Shown here: positions 1-6,355 of the stretch, piece after piece
Position numbering within the stretch: position 1 is the first letter of the stretch
Layout: every line of letters starts with the position of its first letter
From: a virus
Strand: one strand, 5' to 3'
Length of the DNA stretch: 20,104 nt
Virus record (IMG/VR): IMGVR_UViG_3300050821_009637
Location: 1-20,104 of that record
Position numbers and translations under genes: made by a program
The notes under the pieces: generated by a model
Database searches by the model: none
Told to the model about the DNA's origin: nothing
What the model saw: only the letters and a program-made list of their open reading frames with translations

Positions 1-222
1 GTGAAGTTCGCTTTGCCGTTCACAGAAGTCCGCTATGTCACGTAGGCATTGCCTTTCGTACACTGTGTTTGCCTTGGGATAAAAGGCATATTGACGCCAT
101 GACGGCCACCATCCTATCCACCCAAGGTGAAGGCGTTCCTGCTTGTTGATGACCCACCACATCCTGGTCTTCCTTTTGGGATCCTGTGGTGACAGTTCAA
201 ACGTGAGGTATTTGGCACTCAT
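1..222 (-). CDS. Conserved small phage-type hypothetical protein (3' end cut by window)
   Basis: The gene starts at the ATG at 222 and is open to the window edge, giving 74 codons. The start overlaps the stop of the upstream gene in an ATGA arrangement, which points to translational coupling. The protein is rich in Trp, Tyr and Arg. Its core has a Trp-rich patch (WIGWWPSWRQY), then FYPKANTVY, then a helix LRDIADFCE. This 'trp patch, YxFyP, nTVy, L.dI..F' layout resembles short orphan proteins common in tailed phages and some bacteria, from memory of the family rather than a search. No function is known to me. The true length cannot be seen. Confidence 0.8.
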   Translation of the reverse strand, partial: MSAKYLTFELSPQDPKRKTRMWWVINKQERLHLGWIGWWPSWRQYAFYPKANTVYERQCLRDIADFCERQSELH

Positions 223-500
223 TTGTTCCTAATGCACCTTACGGCAGGTCTGTGACTGCTGTATATGAGCCACACTGCAAAGCCGCCCTTCTTACCCAGC
301 TTGCCAATAACGCTGTAAGGATGCTTGCCTGTGAGCACCATGCCCTCAGCAGGTATGACCTGCTCACAGTACTTTGCCATGCGCCTGAATGATCGCTTGT
401 CGAGGTTGGGAATGCCTGCCAACTTGCACACCTCCAGCGCAGCGAGTGCGGGGTTGGTGATTCCCCTCAGCATGACATTATTTGCGAATCGTTTGGTCAT
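219..500 (-). CDS. Hypothetical protein, 93 aa
   Basis: This is a basic protein of 93 residues with no motif I recognise. The N-terminal half is helical (LAALEVCKLAGI) and the C-terminal half looks like beta strands (GFAVWLIYSS). Both ends use four-base ATGA overlaps: its ATG overlaps the stop of the gene at 497-823, and its TGA overlaps the start of the gene at 222. This tight packing is the main evidence that it is real. Function unknown. Confidence 0.7.
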   Translation of the reverse strand: MTKRFANNVMLRGITNPALAALEVCKLAGIPNLDKRSFRRMAKYCEQVIPAEGMVLTGKHPYSVIGKLGKKGGFAVWLIYSSHRPAVRCIRNK

Positions 501-823
501 GTTCGTTTAGGGATGCCCCATGCCTTGCGGAGGTCAGCTATCGTGTCGCCCTTGTCGATCTCAGGTGTTACCTTGTTTTGCGCGGGATGCCTTGTGGGTT
601 TTTCCATGCCTGCAATGACGGAGTACTTCCATATCCACCGGTGCTTGCCAGGGTTCTTCGCTTTGGACATGCCTCGTTCCCTTGTCATGCGCTTCAGCTC
701 ACATTGAGCCCTAAGCAGGGGTGCTATTGAAGTCGGTGTTGATTGCATCGCTACAGCCACCTCATTAGAACTGGAGCCTGGGTGCAGGGATACCCACTCA
801 AGTACTCTGGACGTCATACTCAT
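497..823 (-). CDS. Hypothetical protein with N-terminal winged-helix-like segment, 108 aa
   Basis: Residues about 3-50 read like a winged helix-turn-helix: a helix (RVLEWVSLHPG), a short turn, SSNEVAVAMQ, a recognition-like helix (TPTSIAPLLRAQCELK) and a basic wing (RMTRERG). A basic Trp-containing stretch (KHRWIWKY) and an acidic tail follow. It could bind DNA, but that is inferred from pattern only. The start is uncertain, because ATG codons lie at 823 and 817 and the second has a better-placed GGGTG upstream. The start sits only about 12 nt past a strong terminator hairpin, so expression would need readthrough or an internal promoter. Its stop overlaps the next start (ATGA). Confidence 0.65.
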   Translation of the reverse strand: MSMTSRVLEWVSLHPGSSSNEVAVAMQSTPTSIAPLLRAQCELKRMTRERGMSKAKNPGKHRWIWKYSVIAGMEKPTRHPAQNKVTPEIDKGDTIADLRKAWGIPKRT

Positions 824-829
824 TCACCC

Positions 830-862
830 AAAAACGGCGGGCACCAGTTACAGTGCCCGCCG
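830..862 (-). terminator. Intrinsic (rho-independent) terminator
   Basis: A perfect 10-bp GC-rich stem (CGGCGGGCAC pairing with GTGCCCGCCG, 835-844 with 853-862) has an 8-nt loop. On the minus strand it is followed directly by five T residues (830-834). It lies just downstream of the coiled-coil gene ending at 883, so it closes that transcription unit. Confidence 0.9.
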
Positions 863-882
863 GGTATTGTGTCCTGGTTGAA

Positions 883-1320
883 TCAGCCCGCTACCGAACC
901 GCTGGTCTGGCCGACCGGCTGGATCGGATTGGCCGGCGGTGTGGTCGGTGTTGTGGTCGCAGCGGTCGTCGCCGTGTCCAATGCTGCAGCGGATGCCTCA
1001 GCGGCGTCCAATGCGGACTGGGTGCTCGGTGACAGGGTGTCCCCCGTCGTCTGCAGCGTGGCGATCTCCGCCTTCAGAGCTGCAATGGCTGCCGCGTTGG
1101 CAGCGCTGGCATTGGCAACGCCGGTGGCGATGTTCTTCAGGTGTGCGGTCAGTGCCGCGATTTCGTCCGATATGTTCGACATATGTATCCTTATTTCCTC
1201 TCTTAGCTTCTGCAGGTCTTCGTGAGTGATGGAGACCATTGCGGACCTGCCCGCATAGGGCTCCAAATTGTTTATTTTGCGTTCAAGCTCTTTGACGCGC
1301 TGTTCAATTTCTCGTTCCAT
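883..1320 (-). CDS. Coiled-coil protein with Ala/Thr/Pro-rich tail, 145 aa
   Basis: The N-terminal 20 residues form a charged helix (EREIEQRVKELERKINNLE). A second helical stretch with heptad-like spacing runs from about 35 to 90 (EEIRIHMSNISDEIAALTAHL and beyond, Ala-rich). The last about 35 residues are a low-complexity Ala/Thr/Pro segment (TTAATTTPTTPPANP). This looks like an extended oligomeric rod with a flexible tail. Structural or scaffold-like roles are possible, but no family is recognised. The leader before the ATG is ACCACATACACAC, with no Shine-Dalgarno box. Codon 47 (ATG) is an alternative start. A strong terminator follows, so it is the last gene of its unit. Confidence 0.8.
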   Translation of the reverse strand: MEREIEQRVKELERKINNLEPYAGRSAMVSITHEDLQKLREEIRIHMSNISDEIAALTAHLKNIATGVANASAANAAAIAALKAEIATLQTTGDTLSPSTQSALDAAEASAAALDTATTAATTTPTTPPANPIQPVGQTSGSVAG

Positions 1321-1332
1321 GTGTGTATGTGG

Positions 1333-1605
1333 TTACCTAACTCTGTTCTGGATAAATTCGCGGCGGTCCGGTGGGTATGGATTGGTTACGTAAGTAGGAT
1401 AGACGCGGTGCCACCATTCGTTCGGCAGGCCAGTCCAATGGTACGCCTTCTTCTCAAGCTCCCAGCACCAATAGCGCCACCGGTACCACAACGGCAATGG
1501 CCTGGGATACATGGTGATTGTCGGGTAATACGGCCCCAGTGGTGGCTTCAGCGAACCGCGAAGGCCCCACCGCCACAACATATATTGTCTGATCAGCCGT
1601 TTCAT
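1333..1605 (-). CDS. Hypothetical Trp/Tyr/Arg-rich protein, 90 aa
   Basis: This 90-residue protein is highly enriched in Trp, Tyr, Arg and Pro (for example LPLWYRWRYWCWELEKKAY). It has no obvious membrane segment, because charged residues are spread throughout. It may be a small nucleic-acid- or protein-binding peptide, but I do not recognise it. The leader carries a GGACGACTACA copy of a motif also seen before the starts at 3884 and 9682. The gene fits snugly between neighbours (17 nt upstream, 12 nt downstream), which supports it being real. Confidence 0.65.
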   Translation of the reverse strand: MKRLIRQYMLWRWGLRGSLKPPLGPYYPTITMYPRPLPLWYRWRYWCWELEKKAYHWTGLPNEWWHRVYPTYVTNPYPPDRREFIQNRVR

Positions 1606-1612
1606 TACTCAA

Positions 1613-1623
1613 TGTAGTCGTCC
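1613..1623 (-). other. Intergenic GGACGACTACA motif, copy 1
   Basis: On the minus strand this 11-mer begins inside the TAG stop of the upstream gene and leaves 11 nt between GGACGAC and the next ATG. It differs from the copies at 3892 and 9694 by one base. It may be a leader or translation element. Confidence 0.35.
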
Positions 1624-1958
1624 TATCGGATGATTATCTCAGGCTGACAATCAGGGTGGCTTCGGTCCAGGTATATCACGATCAGGTGGCCTTTCGTCAT
1701 GTACCGTGCCAGGTCGTACACCACTTCCTTTGGCACCCTCATGCCCAATTCATGGAAGCGTGCCACGATGTTGATCCTAGCTACATCGTCCATGTCAATG
1801 TTGATGCCAATGTTCAGTTGCTTTTCAGCCATGGCTGCAGCGAAAGGAAACTTGGGCATAAGATCCTTGTTAAAGGACTTGAAGCTGATGTCACCCAGCA
1901 AGGTGGCTGGGAACTCCTTCCCACCGATGATCAGCTTATCCTTTGGCTTTTTCTTCAT
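1623..1958 (-). CDS. Hypothetical protein, 111 aa
   Basis: The start is taken at the ATG at 1958, whose ATGA overlaps the upstream stop. A longer reading from 2003 would overlap the upstream gene by 49 nt. The protein begins with a Lys-rich stretch (MKKKPKDKL), has a KEFPATLLGDISFKSFN region, and has helices near VARINIVARFHELGMRVPKEVVYDLARYM. It ends in a beta-like LIVIYLDR segment. No recognised family. It is a member of the coupled small-gene run from 3884 to 1623. Confidence 0.7.
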   Translation of the reverse strand: MKKKPKDKLIIGGKEFPATLLGDISFKSFNKDLMPKFPFAAAMAEKQLNIGINIDMDDVARINIVARFHELGMRVPKEVVYDLARYMTKGHLIVIYLDRSHPDCQPEIIIR

Positions 1959-2410
1959 ATTATGCTTACTATCGTTCCTTTGTAGAAACCGGATCGGTGG
2001 CAACCGATGGCCATGTCCCCGGCAGATTTGTCATGGGCGAATCTGATCGCCGAGTCAATGTCATTGACAGTCGCTGGCAGTCGTATGGCGACCTGTCCCT
2101 TGCCATTGCAATGAGTGCATTCCCAGAAGAAGGTGCTTGGCTTGGTGATGTGCTTGATGACCTCCAGCTTGTATTTCGAGTTGCGTGTGGTGACCGTGAA
2201 GCTTCCATCAGGATGGTTTTCAGCCGCCATCACCGTTGACGTTTGGATGTAATGGCCCGGCCGCTCAGGGTCATCAAATATCACAATGCTGCGGTTGAGC
2301 TCAAACCGGTGAAGCAGGCCTTCAGTGACATCGAGCTTCATCAACAGCACTTCGGGTGCTGTGGTTGTAGCGAGCCTGCTCAATCGTACCTTTGCGCCGG
2401 CGGCAATCAT
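1955..2410 (-). CDS. Hypothetical protein with CxxC motif, 151 aa
   Basis: The start is set at the ATG at 2410, one nt after the stop of the upstream gene. GGAGG sits five nt before it, a rare clear Shine-Dalgarno in this window. A longer reading from 2437 would overlap the upstream gene by 26 nt. The protein is mostly beta-like (RSIVIFDDPERPGHYIQTSTVMAAE, then GSFTVTTRNSKYKLEVI). It contains a short zinc-ribbon-like CTHCNGKGQ, but the second cysteine pair is missing apart from a lone Cys (IGCHRSG). Metal binding is therefore only possible. Function unknown. Confidence 0.7.
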   Translation of the reverse strand: MIAAGAKVRLSRLATTTAPEVLLMKLDVTEGLLHRFELNRSIVIFDDPERPGHYIQTSTVMAAENHPDGSFTVTTRNSKYKLEVIKHITKPSTFFWECTHCNGKGQVAIRLPATVNDIDSAIRFAHDKSAGDMAIGCHRSGFYKGTIVSII

Positions 2411-2411
2411 C

Positions 2412-2657
2412 TCAGCCTCCCGGATGAACACCACCAATGCTCTCAGCGATCAGGCCAAGCCACACGTCAAACATCATCATGCGGATTTCAGGTCCCAGGT
2501 CAGTAAATACCTCCATGGGAATCTCAGCACCCTTGGCATCACTCAGTTCGCGCAACCTTAGCAGGTGGTTGGTCGTAGCGAAGTAATCAGGCTTATCCCG
2601 CGCAAGCATAAGCTGCACCTGCTTGGTGCGGTCGATGAACTCTTGTTTGGTATCCAT
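2412..2657 (-). CDS. Hypothetical helical protein, 81 aa
   Basis: The start at 2657 (MDTKQEF) lies two nt after the upstream stop. An earlier in-frame ATG at 2687 would overlap the neighbour by 28 nt. The protein is largely helical and mildly acidic (EFIDRTKQVQLMLARDKPDY, then a C-terminal MMFDVWLGLIAESIGG). No recognised domain. The GGAGG box for the next gene lies in its last codons, so the two genes are coupled. Confidence 0.65.
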   Translation of the reverse strand: MDTKQEFIDRTKQVQLMLARDKPDYFATTNHLLRLRELSDAKGAEIPMEVFTDLGPEIRMMMFDVWLGLIAESIGGVHPGG

Positions 2658-2659
2658 GA

Positions 2660-3013
2660 TCAGTTTATTCCCAAGTTTCGACGCCATTTTTCACTATCAC
2701 GTTCTAGCCGCTTCCACTTGTTGCGTTCACGGATGCCGCGGAGGAATATCCGTGCGGTGGTATAGCTGTAAGCATGACCAATAACCTGCCATCGCAAGCC
2801 GGTTGGGAAGTCAGGTTCAACGGTGCACTTGACCGCCTTGACGATGTAGTACCCAGGCCCATCAAGCAGCTTCTCCAGGCTGAACTGGTGAAGGCACTTG
2901 GGATGTCGATACAACTCGTAGTCTGATTTGTTGTGTGGCAGCCTTTTACTGCTGCTGATCTCCCGAAGGTCGGGACGGAATACTGTCACGCCACCTTTCA
3001 GTTGTATTTTCAT
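2660..3013 (-). CDS. Hypothetical basic protein, 117 aa
   Basis: The start is placed at the ATG at 3013 (MKIQLKGG), which lies downstream of the preceding stop. A 16-residue longer reading would overlap that gene. The protein has an N-terminal beta region, a YELYRHPKCLHQFSLEKLL segment, a hydrophobic beta stretch (GYYIVKAVKC), and a strongly basic helical C-terminus (RGIRERNKWKRLERDSEKWRR). The basic tail could contact nucleic acid. No family recognised. Confidence 0.65.
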   Translation of the reverse strand: MKIQLKGGVTVFRPDLREISSSKRLPHNKSDYELYRHPKCLHQFSLEKLLDGPGYYIVKAVKCTVEPDFPTGLRWQVIGHAYSYTTARIFLRGIRERNKWKRLERDSEKWRRNLGIN

Positions 3014-3023
3014 GGGTGATTGA

Positions 3024-3884
3024 TTACCGGTTGCTGGCCGTGTTCCAGCGTTCCATGTCATCCCTCAGATCATTTATGGCAATGTTGATTTCCTCTCGGT
3101 CCTCCAATTCGTTGATACCTCGGAGTTGTACACACCAGGCACGGACCTTTTTCATAACAGCCAAGTTGAAGCTGTCTGGCTCGCGCAGTATTTCAATATC
3201 CTTTTCCACGGCCTTGTCAGAACGTTGGTAGATGGCCTTCATACCTTCCCGGTTAGCTTCCTCCGCCGACCTGCATCCCGCCAGGCTCAGGGTCTTATCC
3301 GGAGTGGCTGTGCGGTATAGGCGGTGCTTGCCGCTAGCCAATACCCTGCCTGCAGTCATCTCATCAGCAGGTGTAGCATAGGTCGGATCCCGCACAATCG
3401 ACACCCGCCGGCCGTTATCAACGCACATGCGGAAGAAATCGATCACAAGGTGATGACGTTCGGTAGCGCCTTTCCTTACCGGCATCTTCAAGCATTTCTT
3501 GAACATGGCCAGCAAGTCCTTGTCGCCGATCTTTCGGTAAACATGGCGACCGAAAGCCACCGCCAGTATCTGCATACACTCAAACCGTGCGATGTGGTTG
3601 CCTTGCGACCTTGGCTGCTTGCTGTGGCCCTTTGGAAAGGTGTTGGCATCAACCCTGATCTGTCTGTCAAGCAGGCTTGCACCGGGTGGACGGACTTTGA
3701 CCAGCTGTCGCACCACGCGCTGAATGTGGTCGGTGTATGAATCCATTGGGATGTCATGCTTCCACATTGACAAGGATTCATTGATCTGCCATTCGTTCCA
3801 AACTCGGACAACCTTTAGCGGAATACCATCGTGTTGGGCAATCAGGTTAGTGGCCTGATTCCATGTGAGGAGATGTGGTTTCAT
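3024..3884 (-). CDS. Hypothetical protein, 286 aa
   Basis: This is the largest unknown in the left block. It is basic and mostly helical, with a central region (FECMQILAVAFGRHVYRKI, then HHLVIDFFRMCVDNGRRVSIVRD) and a charged helical C-terminus (INELEDREEINIAINDLRDDME) that may form a coiled coil. I see no Walker, nuclease or zinc motif. It follows the probable small terminase gene by 17 nt, and its leader carries the GGACGACTATA motif. Its position suggests it belongs to the packaging-proximal transcription unit, but nothing in the sequence defines a role. Confidence 0.75.
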   Translation of the reverse strand: MKPHLLTWNQATNLIAQHDGIPLKVVRVWNEWQINESLSMWKHDIPMDSYTDHIQRVVRQLVKVRPPGASLLDRQIRVDANTFPKGHSKQPRSQGNHIARFECMQILAVAFGRHVYRKIGDKDLLAMFKKCLKMPVRKGATERHHLVIDFFRMCVDNGRRVSIVRDPTYATPADEMTAGRVLASGKHRLYRTATPDKTLSLAGCRSAEEANREGMKAIYQRSDKAVEKDIEILREPDSFNLAVMKKVRAWCVQLRGINELEDREEINIAINDLRDDMERWNTASNR

Positions 3885-3891
3885 ACGCCTC

Positions 3892-3902
3892 TATAGTCGT
3901 CC
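3892..3902 (-). other. Intergenic GGACGACTATA motif, copy 2
   Basis: The minus-strand 11-mer starts at the last base of a TAG stop, and the next ATG lies 11 nt after GGACGAC. This is the same geometry as the copy at 1613. The 11-mer is identical to the copy at 9694. Confidence 0.35.
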
Positions 3903-4690
3903 TAAGCAGGCAAAGCAGCCATTTCCTGCTGCACAGGCTTAGCGGACTCAGCTGCATAGGCTTCCATGGCTGTTTCAATCTCAAGTAAACACTCGGTGGA
4001 CAGCTTCAGCTTGTCCAATGGGATGGTGGTGTTCAATACGCTGTGCGCGTGCTCGATCCTTATCTTCTCGGAATAGCCTCGGTCAGCGTTCTTTGTCCGG
4101 TTCACAAACACTGTTGCGAGAGTATTGCCCTCCTTTACCAACTGGACCAGGCTGGCTTCGAAGAAGTTCTTCTTGTGGTGCTCGATCTCATCGAGTAGGG
4201 CTGGGAAAGAAGGGTCGTTTCTGAGCCACTGCTGCACTACGCCATATGATATGCCAACCTTCTTGCAGGCCTCTGACTGGTTAAAGTTGGCGGACACCAT
4301 AGCATGGATGAATAGCGATTGTCTGACTCTGATTGTTTCTTTTCCCAGGATGGATTCTATGCGCTCAAGTGCGTTGTCGGAATCACTCCACATTTCTATT
4401 CGATCCCACAAATCTCTTAGATTTTCAGGCAGCTGTCCATATACATAATCTTGGAAGGTTTCATTTGACTGGACACGAGCCCTTTGGAGGGCGTATGCTA
4501 TTGCTGGGTATTTGGATGCCCAGATTTTGAAGGTTGCCGGCTGCGTGCCTATGGCCTTTGAAATGGCAAGGTCAGACAGGCCTGTCCGTGCAAGGATATA
4601 CACATCAACAGCGAGGTTGTCTGTATACGCTGGTGACATGATCTTTGCGGGCCTGGCCTTGGGTGTTTTCTTTGACATTGGTTTTGGCAT
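3902..4690 (-). CDS. terS: Probable terminase small subunit (DNA-packaging, helix-turn-helix)
   Basis: Small terminase subunits bind the phage packaging site and feed DNA to the large-subunit motor. This 262-residue protein has a basic N-terminus, one HTH-like segment at about 35-60 (LSDLAISKAIGTQPATFKIWASKYP) and a second at about 128-160 (FNQSEACKKVGISYGVVQQWL). After these comes an EASLVQLVKEGNTLATVF...NADRGYSEK segment typical of TerS proteins of the 'HTH, oligomerisation helix, KxxxRGY' type. The C-terminus is a helical acidic tail. An upstream non-coding stretch of about 700 nt would be a natural place for a pac or cos site. No large subunit lies in the window, so a DNA-binding regulator with the same fold cannot be ruled out. 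Confidence 0.6.
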   Translation of the reverse strand: MPKPMSKKTPKARPAKIMSPAYTDNLAVDVYILARTGLSDLAISKAIGTQPATFKIWASKYPAIAYALQRARVQSNETFQDYVYGQLPENLRDLWDRIEMWSDSDNALERIESILGKETIRVRQSLFIHAMVSANFNQSEACKKVGISYGVVQQWLRNDPSFPALLDEIEHHKKNFFEASLVQLVKEGNTLATVFVNRTKNADRGYSEKIRIEHAHSVLNTTIPLDKLKLSTECLLEIETAMEAYAAESAKPVQQEMAALPA

Positions 4691-4742
4691 ATAGGGCGGT
4701 TGGTGGGTGGAGTCAATACAACAGATGCAACGTGACCTGAAA

Positions 4743-4776
4743 TCACCGGTATCCCATTTGATTGGAACACCGGTGA
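4743..4776 (-). promoter_or_regulatory. Strong 13-bp hairpin upstream of the probable terminase gene
   Basis: The minus-strand sequence folds into a 13-bp stem (TCACCGGTGTTCC with GGGATACCGGTGA, two G-U pairs) and an AATCAAAT loop. Only three T residues follow, so it is a weak terminator candidate. It could be a leader structure or a protein-binding site. The terminase start is about 50 nt downstream. Confidence 0.4.
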
Positions 4777-4872
4777 AGTGCCAGAATCTCGCCCCGGCAT
4801 CCGGCTACCCCACCCGGTAAGAGCCTCGTCAGGCATATCCTAGGCAGGAACTTGGTTATCTAACAAAGTGAG

Positions 4873-4949
4873 TTGGGTTGGACGCTCCAGGGCTGCGACA
4901 TCTTTTCCTTGCGGTGATCGTCAAACAGATAGGATTGCATCCAACCCAA
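4873..4949 (-). ncRNA. Possible structured small RNA (77 nt, closed by 10-bp stem)
   Basis: A perfect 10-bp inverted repeat (TTGGGTTGGA and TCCAACCCAA) closes a 57-nt interior that can form at least one further 6-bp helix (GACATC with GATCGTC, one bulge). The size resembles a tRNA, but there is no T-arm consensus and no CCA, so it is not called as a tRNA. Strand is assumed from the neighbours. Confidence 0.25.
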
Positions 4950-4986
4950 TTTCAAAGGCACCTGATTTGGAAACTGCCGATTCGCT

Positions 4987-5232
4987 TCAACTGAGAGAAC
5001 CCCTCGGCGCGTTCAAGCCACTAACTAGTATGTGTTGCCTTCTATCCAGCATAAGATTCGGACATTCCTCGGCGGTGGTGTGAATCGCTACCTCCTCCAA
5101 GCCCTGTTTCCAGGTCTCAGTGACGTATGGGTGCAAGTAACCCAGCGCCACATATCTGCGGCGCCTTAAGTTGGTCGCTTCTGAAACACCCTTCGCATCA
5201 TTACCGCCAGCTATCATCGCCCGCAACGGCAT
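4987..5232 (-). CDS. Doubtful small ORF, 81 aa
   Basis: This ATG ORF has no recognisable domain and no upstream extension, since a stop lies six codons before the ATG. It has a basic RRRR patch and an aromatic stretch (YVALGYLHPYVTETW). It lies inside the otherwise non-coding stretch after the tmRNA, without the tight overlaps seen for other genes here. It may be a real orphan gene or chance. Confidence 0.25.
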   Translation of the reverse strand: MPLRAMIAGGNDAKGVSEATNLRRRRYVALGYLHPYVTETWKQGLEEVAIHTTAEECPNLMLDRRQHILVSGLNAPRGSLS

Positions 5233-5390
5233 TGAGGAGCCTTCTGCTTATGCCAAACTGGAGCTGTCCCACGGGCGGCCAATTGTGTTGTATAGGAATG
5301 CTGCAGCACTCCCCACTCCTGGTCACTTACCGTAGTCAATAGAGGCAATACCCCCGAGGCTGTGTTACCACAACCGATGACAGCATAAAT

Positions 5391-5690
5391 TGGTGGACCC
5401 GCCGGGATTTGAACCCGGGTGCTCCTATCCTTCTCCCTTCGCATTGCACAGGCTTGTCCTATCATCTGGCGACTAACACCTCCACCAGCAGTTGATGACG
5501 TTCGGCCTCCCCTAACTGCGTCAGGGAGCGAACGGCTCACAGCTTAGGCTGCGAGAGCATGAACTTCCCGCGAGCTGAAGTTCACCGGAATAACATTGTC
5601 TGTTATTGTTTGCCGTCGGTTTATGGACTCATCGACCTCGTCCGCCTGCATCGTTGGGATCCAAACAAGAGTAGAATCCGGAACGGGCCC
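5391..5690 (-). ncRNA. ssrA: tmRNA (transfer-messenger RNA), phage-encoded
   Basis: tmRNA rescues stalled ribosomes by acting first as alanyl-tRNA and then as a short mRNA for a degradation tag. The 5' end GGGCCCG (5684-5690) pairs over 7 bp with CGGGTCC (5395-5401). The only wobble is G3-U70, the alanine identity element. The pair is followed by A73 and an encoded CCA (5391-5393). The T-arm is CCGGG-TTCAAAT-CCCGG (5402-5418). The 5' domain has GGATTCTAC, close to the tmRNA GGATTCGAC signature. GCAGGC near the 5' side can pair with GCCTGT near the 3' side (helix P2). A tag reading frame ends ALAA-UAA, and the UAA sits in the 4-nt loop of an 8-bp hairpin (5536-5555), matching helix H5. CGTTCG/CGAACG and CTCCC/GGGAG helices follow. 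At 300 nt it is shorter than the E. coli tmRNA. Confidence 0.93.
5544..5600 (-). other. tmRNA tag reading frame, predicted 18 aa
   Basis: The frame ending at UAA (5544-5546) reads DNVIPVNFSSREVHALAA if the resume codon is the GAC at 5598-5600. That codon was chosen because AAUAACA before it matches the UAGUC-like determinant position upstream of resume codons. The end (ALAA) is the classic protease-recognised terminus. The exact resume codon is inferred, so the tag could be a few residues longer. Confidence 0.6.
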
Positions 5691-5712
5691 TGATTCAAAG
5701 AACGATTTGACG

Positions 5713-5739
5713 CTTATATTGTCGACCAAAGCAAATCAA
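5713..5739 (-). promoter_or_regulatory. Possible promoter for the tmRNA
   Basis: On the minus strand TTGATT (5734-5739) and TATAAG (5713-5718) are separated by 15 nt. They lie about 22 nt before the mature tmRNA 5' end, leaving a leader that RNase P would remove. The spacing is short of the usual 17, so this is a weak call. If the host is Bacteroidota, the consensus would differ. Confidence 0.25.
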
Positions 5740-5747
5740 CGGCCGAA

Positions 5748-6185
5748 TTATACTGAGGGGCTGTTTGAGATGAAGTCGTCTTCATCGGTTGTCATCCTAA
5801 CTTGGACCTGTGCCTTTTTCTTGTAGCTTTTCCAGGTCAGCGTCAGGTTAACTCCTCGCTCTACTGACAACCCATAAGCATATGGACCAACCAACATGCC
5901 CTCCTCCTTGAGGACAAGTGCCGGGGCATCGCGCACAGCTCCATGTAGTTTAATATTGCGTGCGGGCACCTGGTCGTTCCTACGGGGTTGCTTGCGCCGT
6001 AGTATGTTCAGCTTGCAACCCAGGATGTCACCAATGGCGTAACCACAGTTGGCGTCGAGACCGTTCAAGCTGCCTTGGAGGTCATTGAGCGTGTTGATCA
6101 GTTCGAGGCGAGCCAACATCCGAAGCCTTGCTTCGGAGTGGATCATTAGCGCGGGGTTGCAATCCTTCAATTCGAGTGGTTTCAT
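5748..6185 (-). CDS. Hypothetical protein, 145 aa
   Basis: The ATG at 6185 overlaps the stop of the 57-residue membrane-protein gene (ATGA), so the two are probably co-translated. The N-terminal half is helical (SEARLRMLARLELINTLNDLQGSLNGL). The C-terminal half has beta-like stretches (MLVGPYAYGLSVERGVNLTLTW) and a basic KSYKKKAQ patch. No catalytic motif or known family is visible. The tmRNA begins 57 nt downstream. Confidence 0.7.
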   Translation of the reverse strand: MKPLELKDCNPALMIHSEARLRMLARLELINTLNDLQGSLNGLDANCGYAIGDILGCKLNILRRKQPRRNDQVPARNIKLHGAVRDAPALVLKEEGMLVGPYAYGLSVERGVNLTLTWKSYKKKAQVQVRMTTDEDDFISNSPSV

Positions 6186-6355
6186 GGGTGGTGCTTAATT
6201 GCTGTTGCTATCATGTGTAGTATTATGGCGATTGCTAGGCCCATCATTAGGCCGGAAAAGAAGGCCTGATGCCGAATTGTCCTTAATTGTGGCTTAACAG
6301 TCGCAAGGTAGGCCTCAGCCTGTTCCTCAGCGTGTTTGCCCAGTAATGTTTTCAT
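6182..6355 (-). CDS. Small membrane protein, 57 aa
   Basis: Reading from the ATG at 6355 gives 57 residues. An amphipathic charged N-terminal half (GKHAEEQAEAYLATVKPQL) is followed by a C-terminal hydrophobic segment at about 32-51 (FFSGLMMGLAIAIILHMIAT) and a short basic/His tail, consistent with one membrane span. Its TGA overlaps the next ATG. Small single-span phage proteins include holin- and spanin-like factors and superinfection-exclusion peptides. Nothing here separates these options, and no lysis enzyme is nearby. Confidence 0.7.
   Translation of the reverse strand: MKTLLGKHAEEQAEAYLATVKPQLRTIRHQAFFSGLMMGLAIAIILHMIATAIKHHP

Larger units (their letters stand above)
4691..5390. other. 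About 700-nt stretch without a convincing gene
   Basis: Apart from a weak ORF at 4987-5232, no coding region on either strand looks credible. The stretch holds a 13-bp hairpin (4743-4776), a tRNA-sized inverted repeat (4873-4949) and an 18-bp near-palindrome (5297-5314). It lies between the tmRNA 3' end and the probable terminase small subunit. Plausible contents are untranslated leader, small RNAs and a packaging site. I found no second tRNA T-arm consensus here. Confidence 0.5.

Noticed and set aside
743-1225. Plus-strand Ala/Val-rich 160-residue frame
   Set aside because: It is the antisense of the Ala-rich coiled-coil gene and runs through the terminator hairpin; the composition is a shadow.
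4549-4836. Minus-strand 95-residue frame before and into the probable terminase gene
   Set aside because: It overlaps the terminase coding sequence in another frame and passes through the 13-bp hairpin, with no domain.
5391-5490. An ordinary tRNA at the T-arm/CCA end
   Set aside because: The 3' half looks like a tRNA, but the only 5' acceptor partner lies about 290 nt away and a tag frame with an H5 hairpin lies between, so it is a tmRNA.
5214-5729. Minus-strand reading frames of 108 and 61 residues over the tmRNA
   Set aside because: The 61-residue frame is the tmRNA tag frame extended upstream through RNA structure, and the 108-residue frame runs through the tmRNA 3' domain. Neither has protein features.
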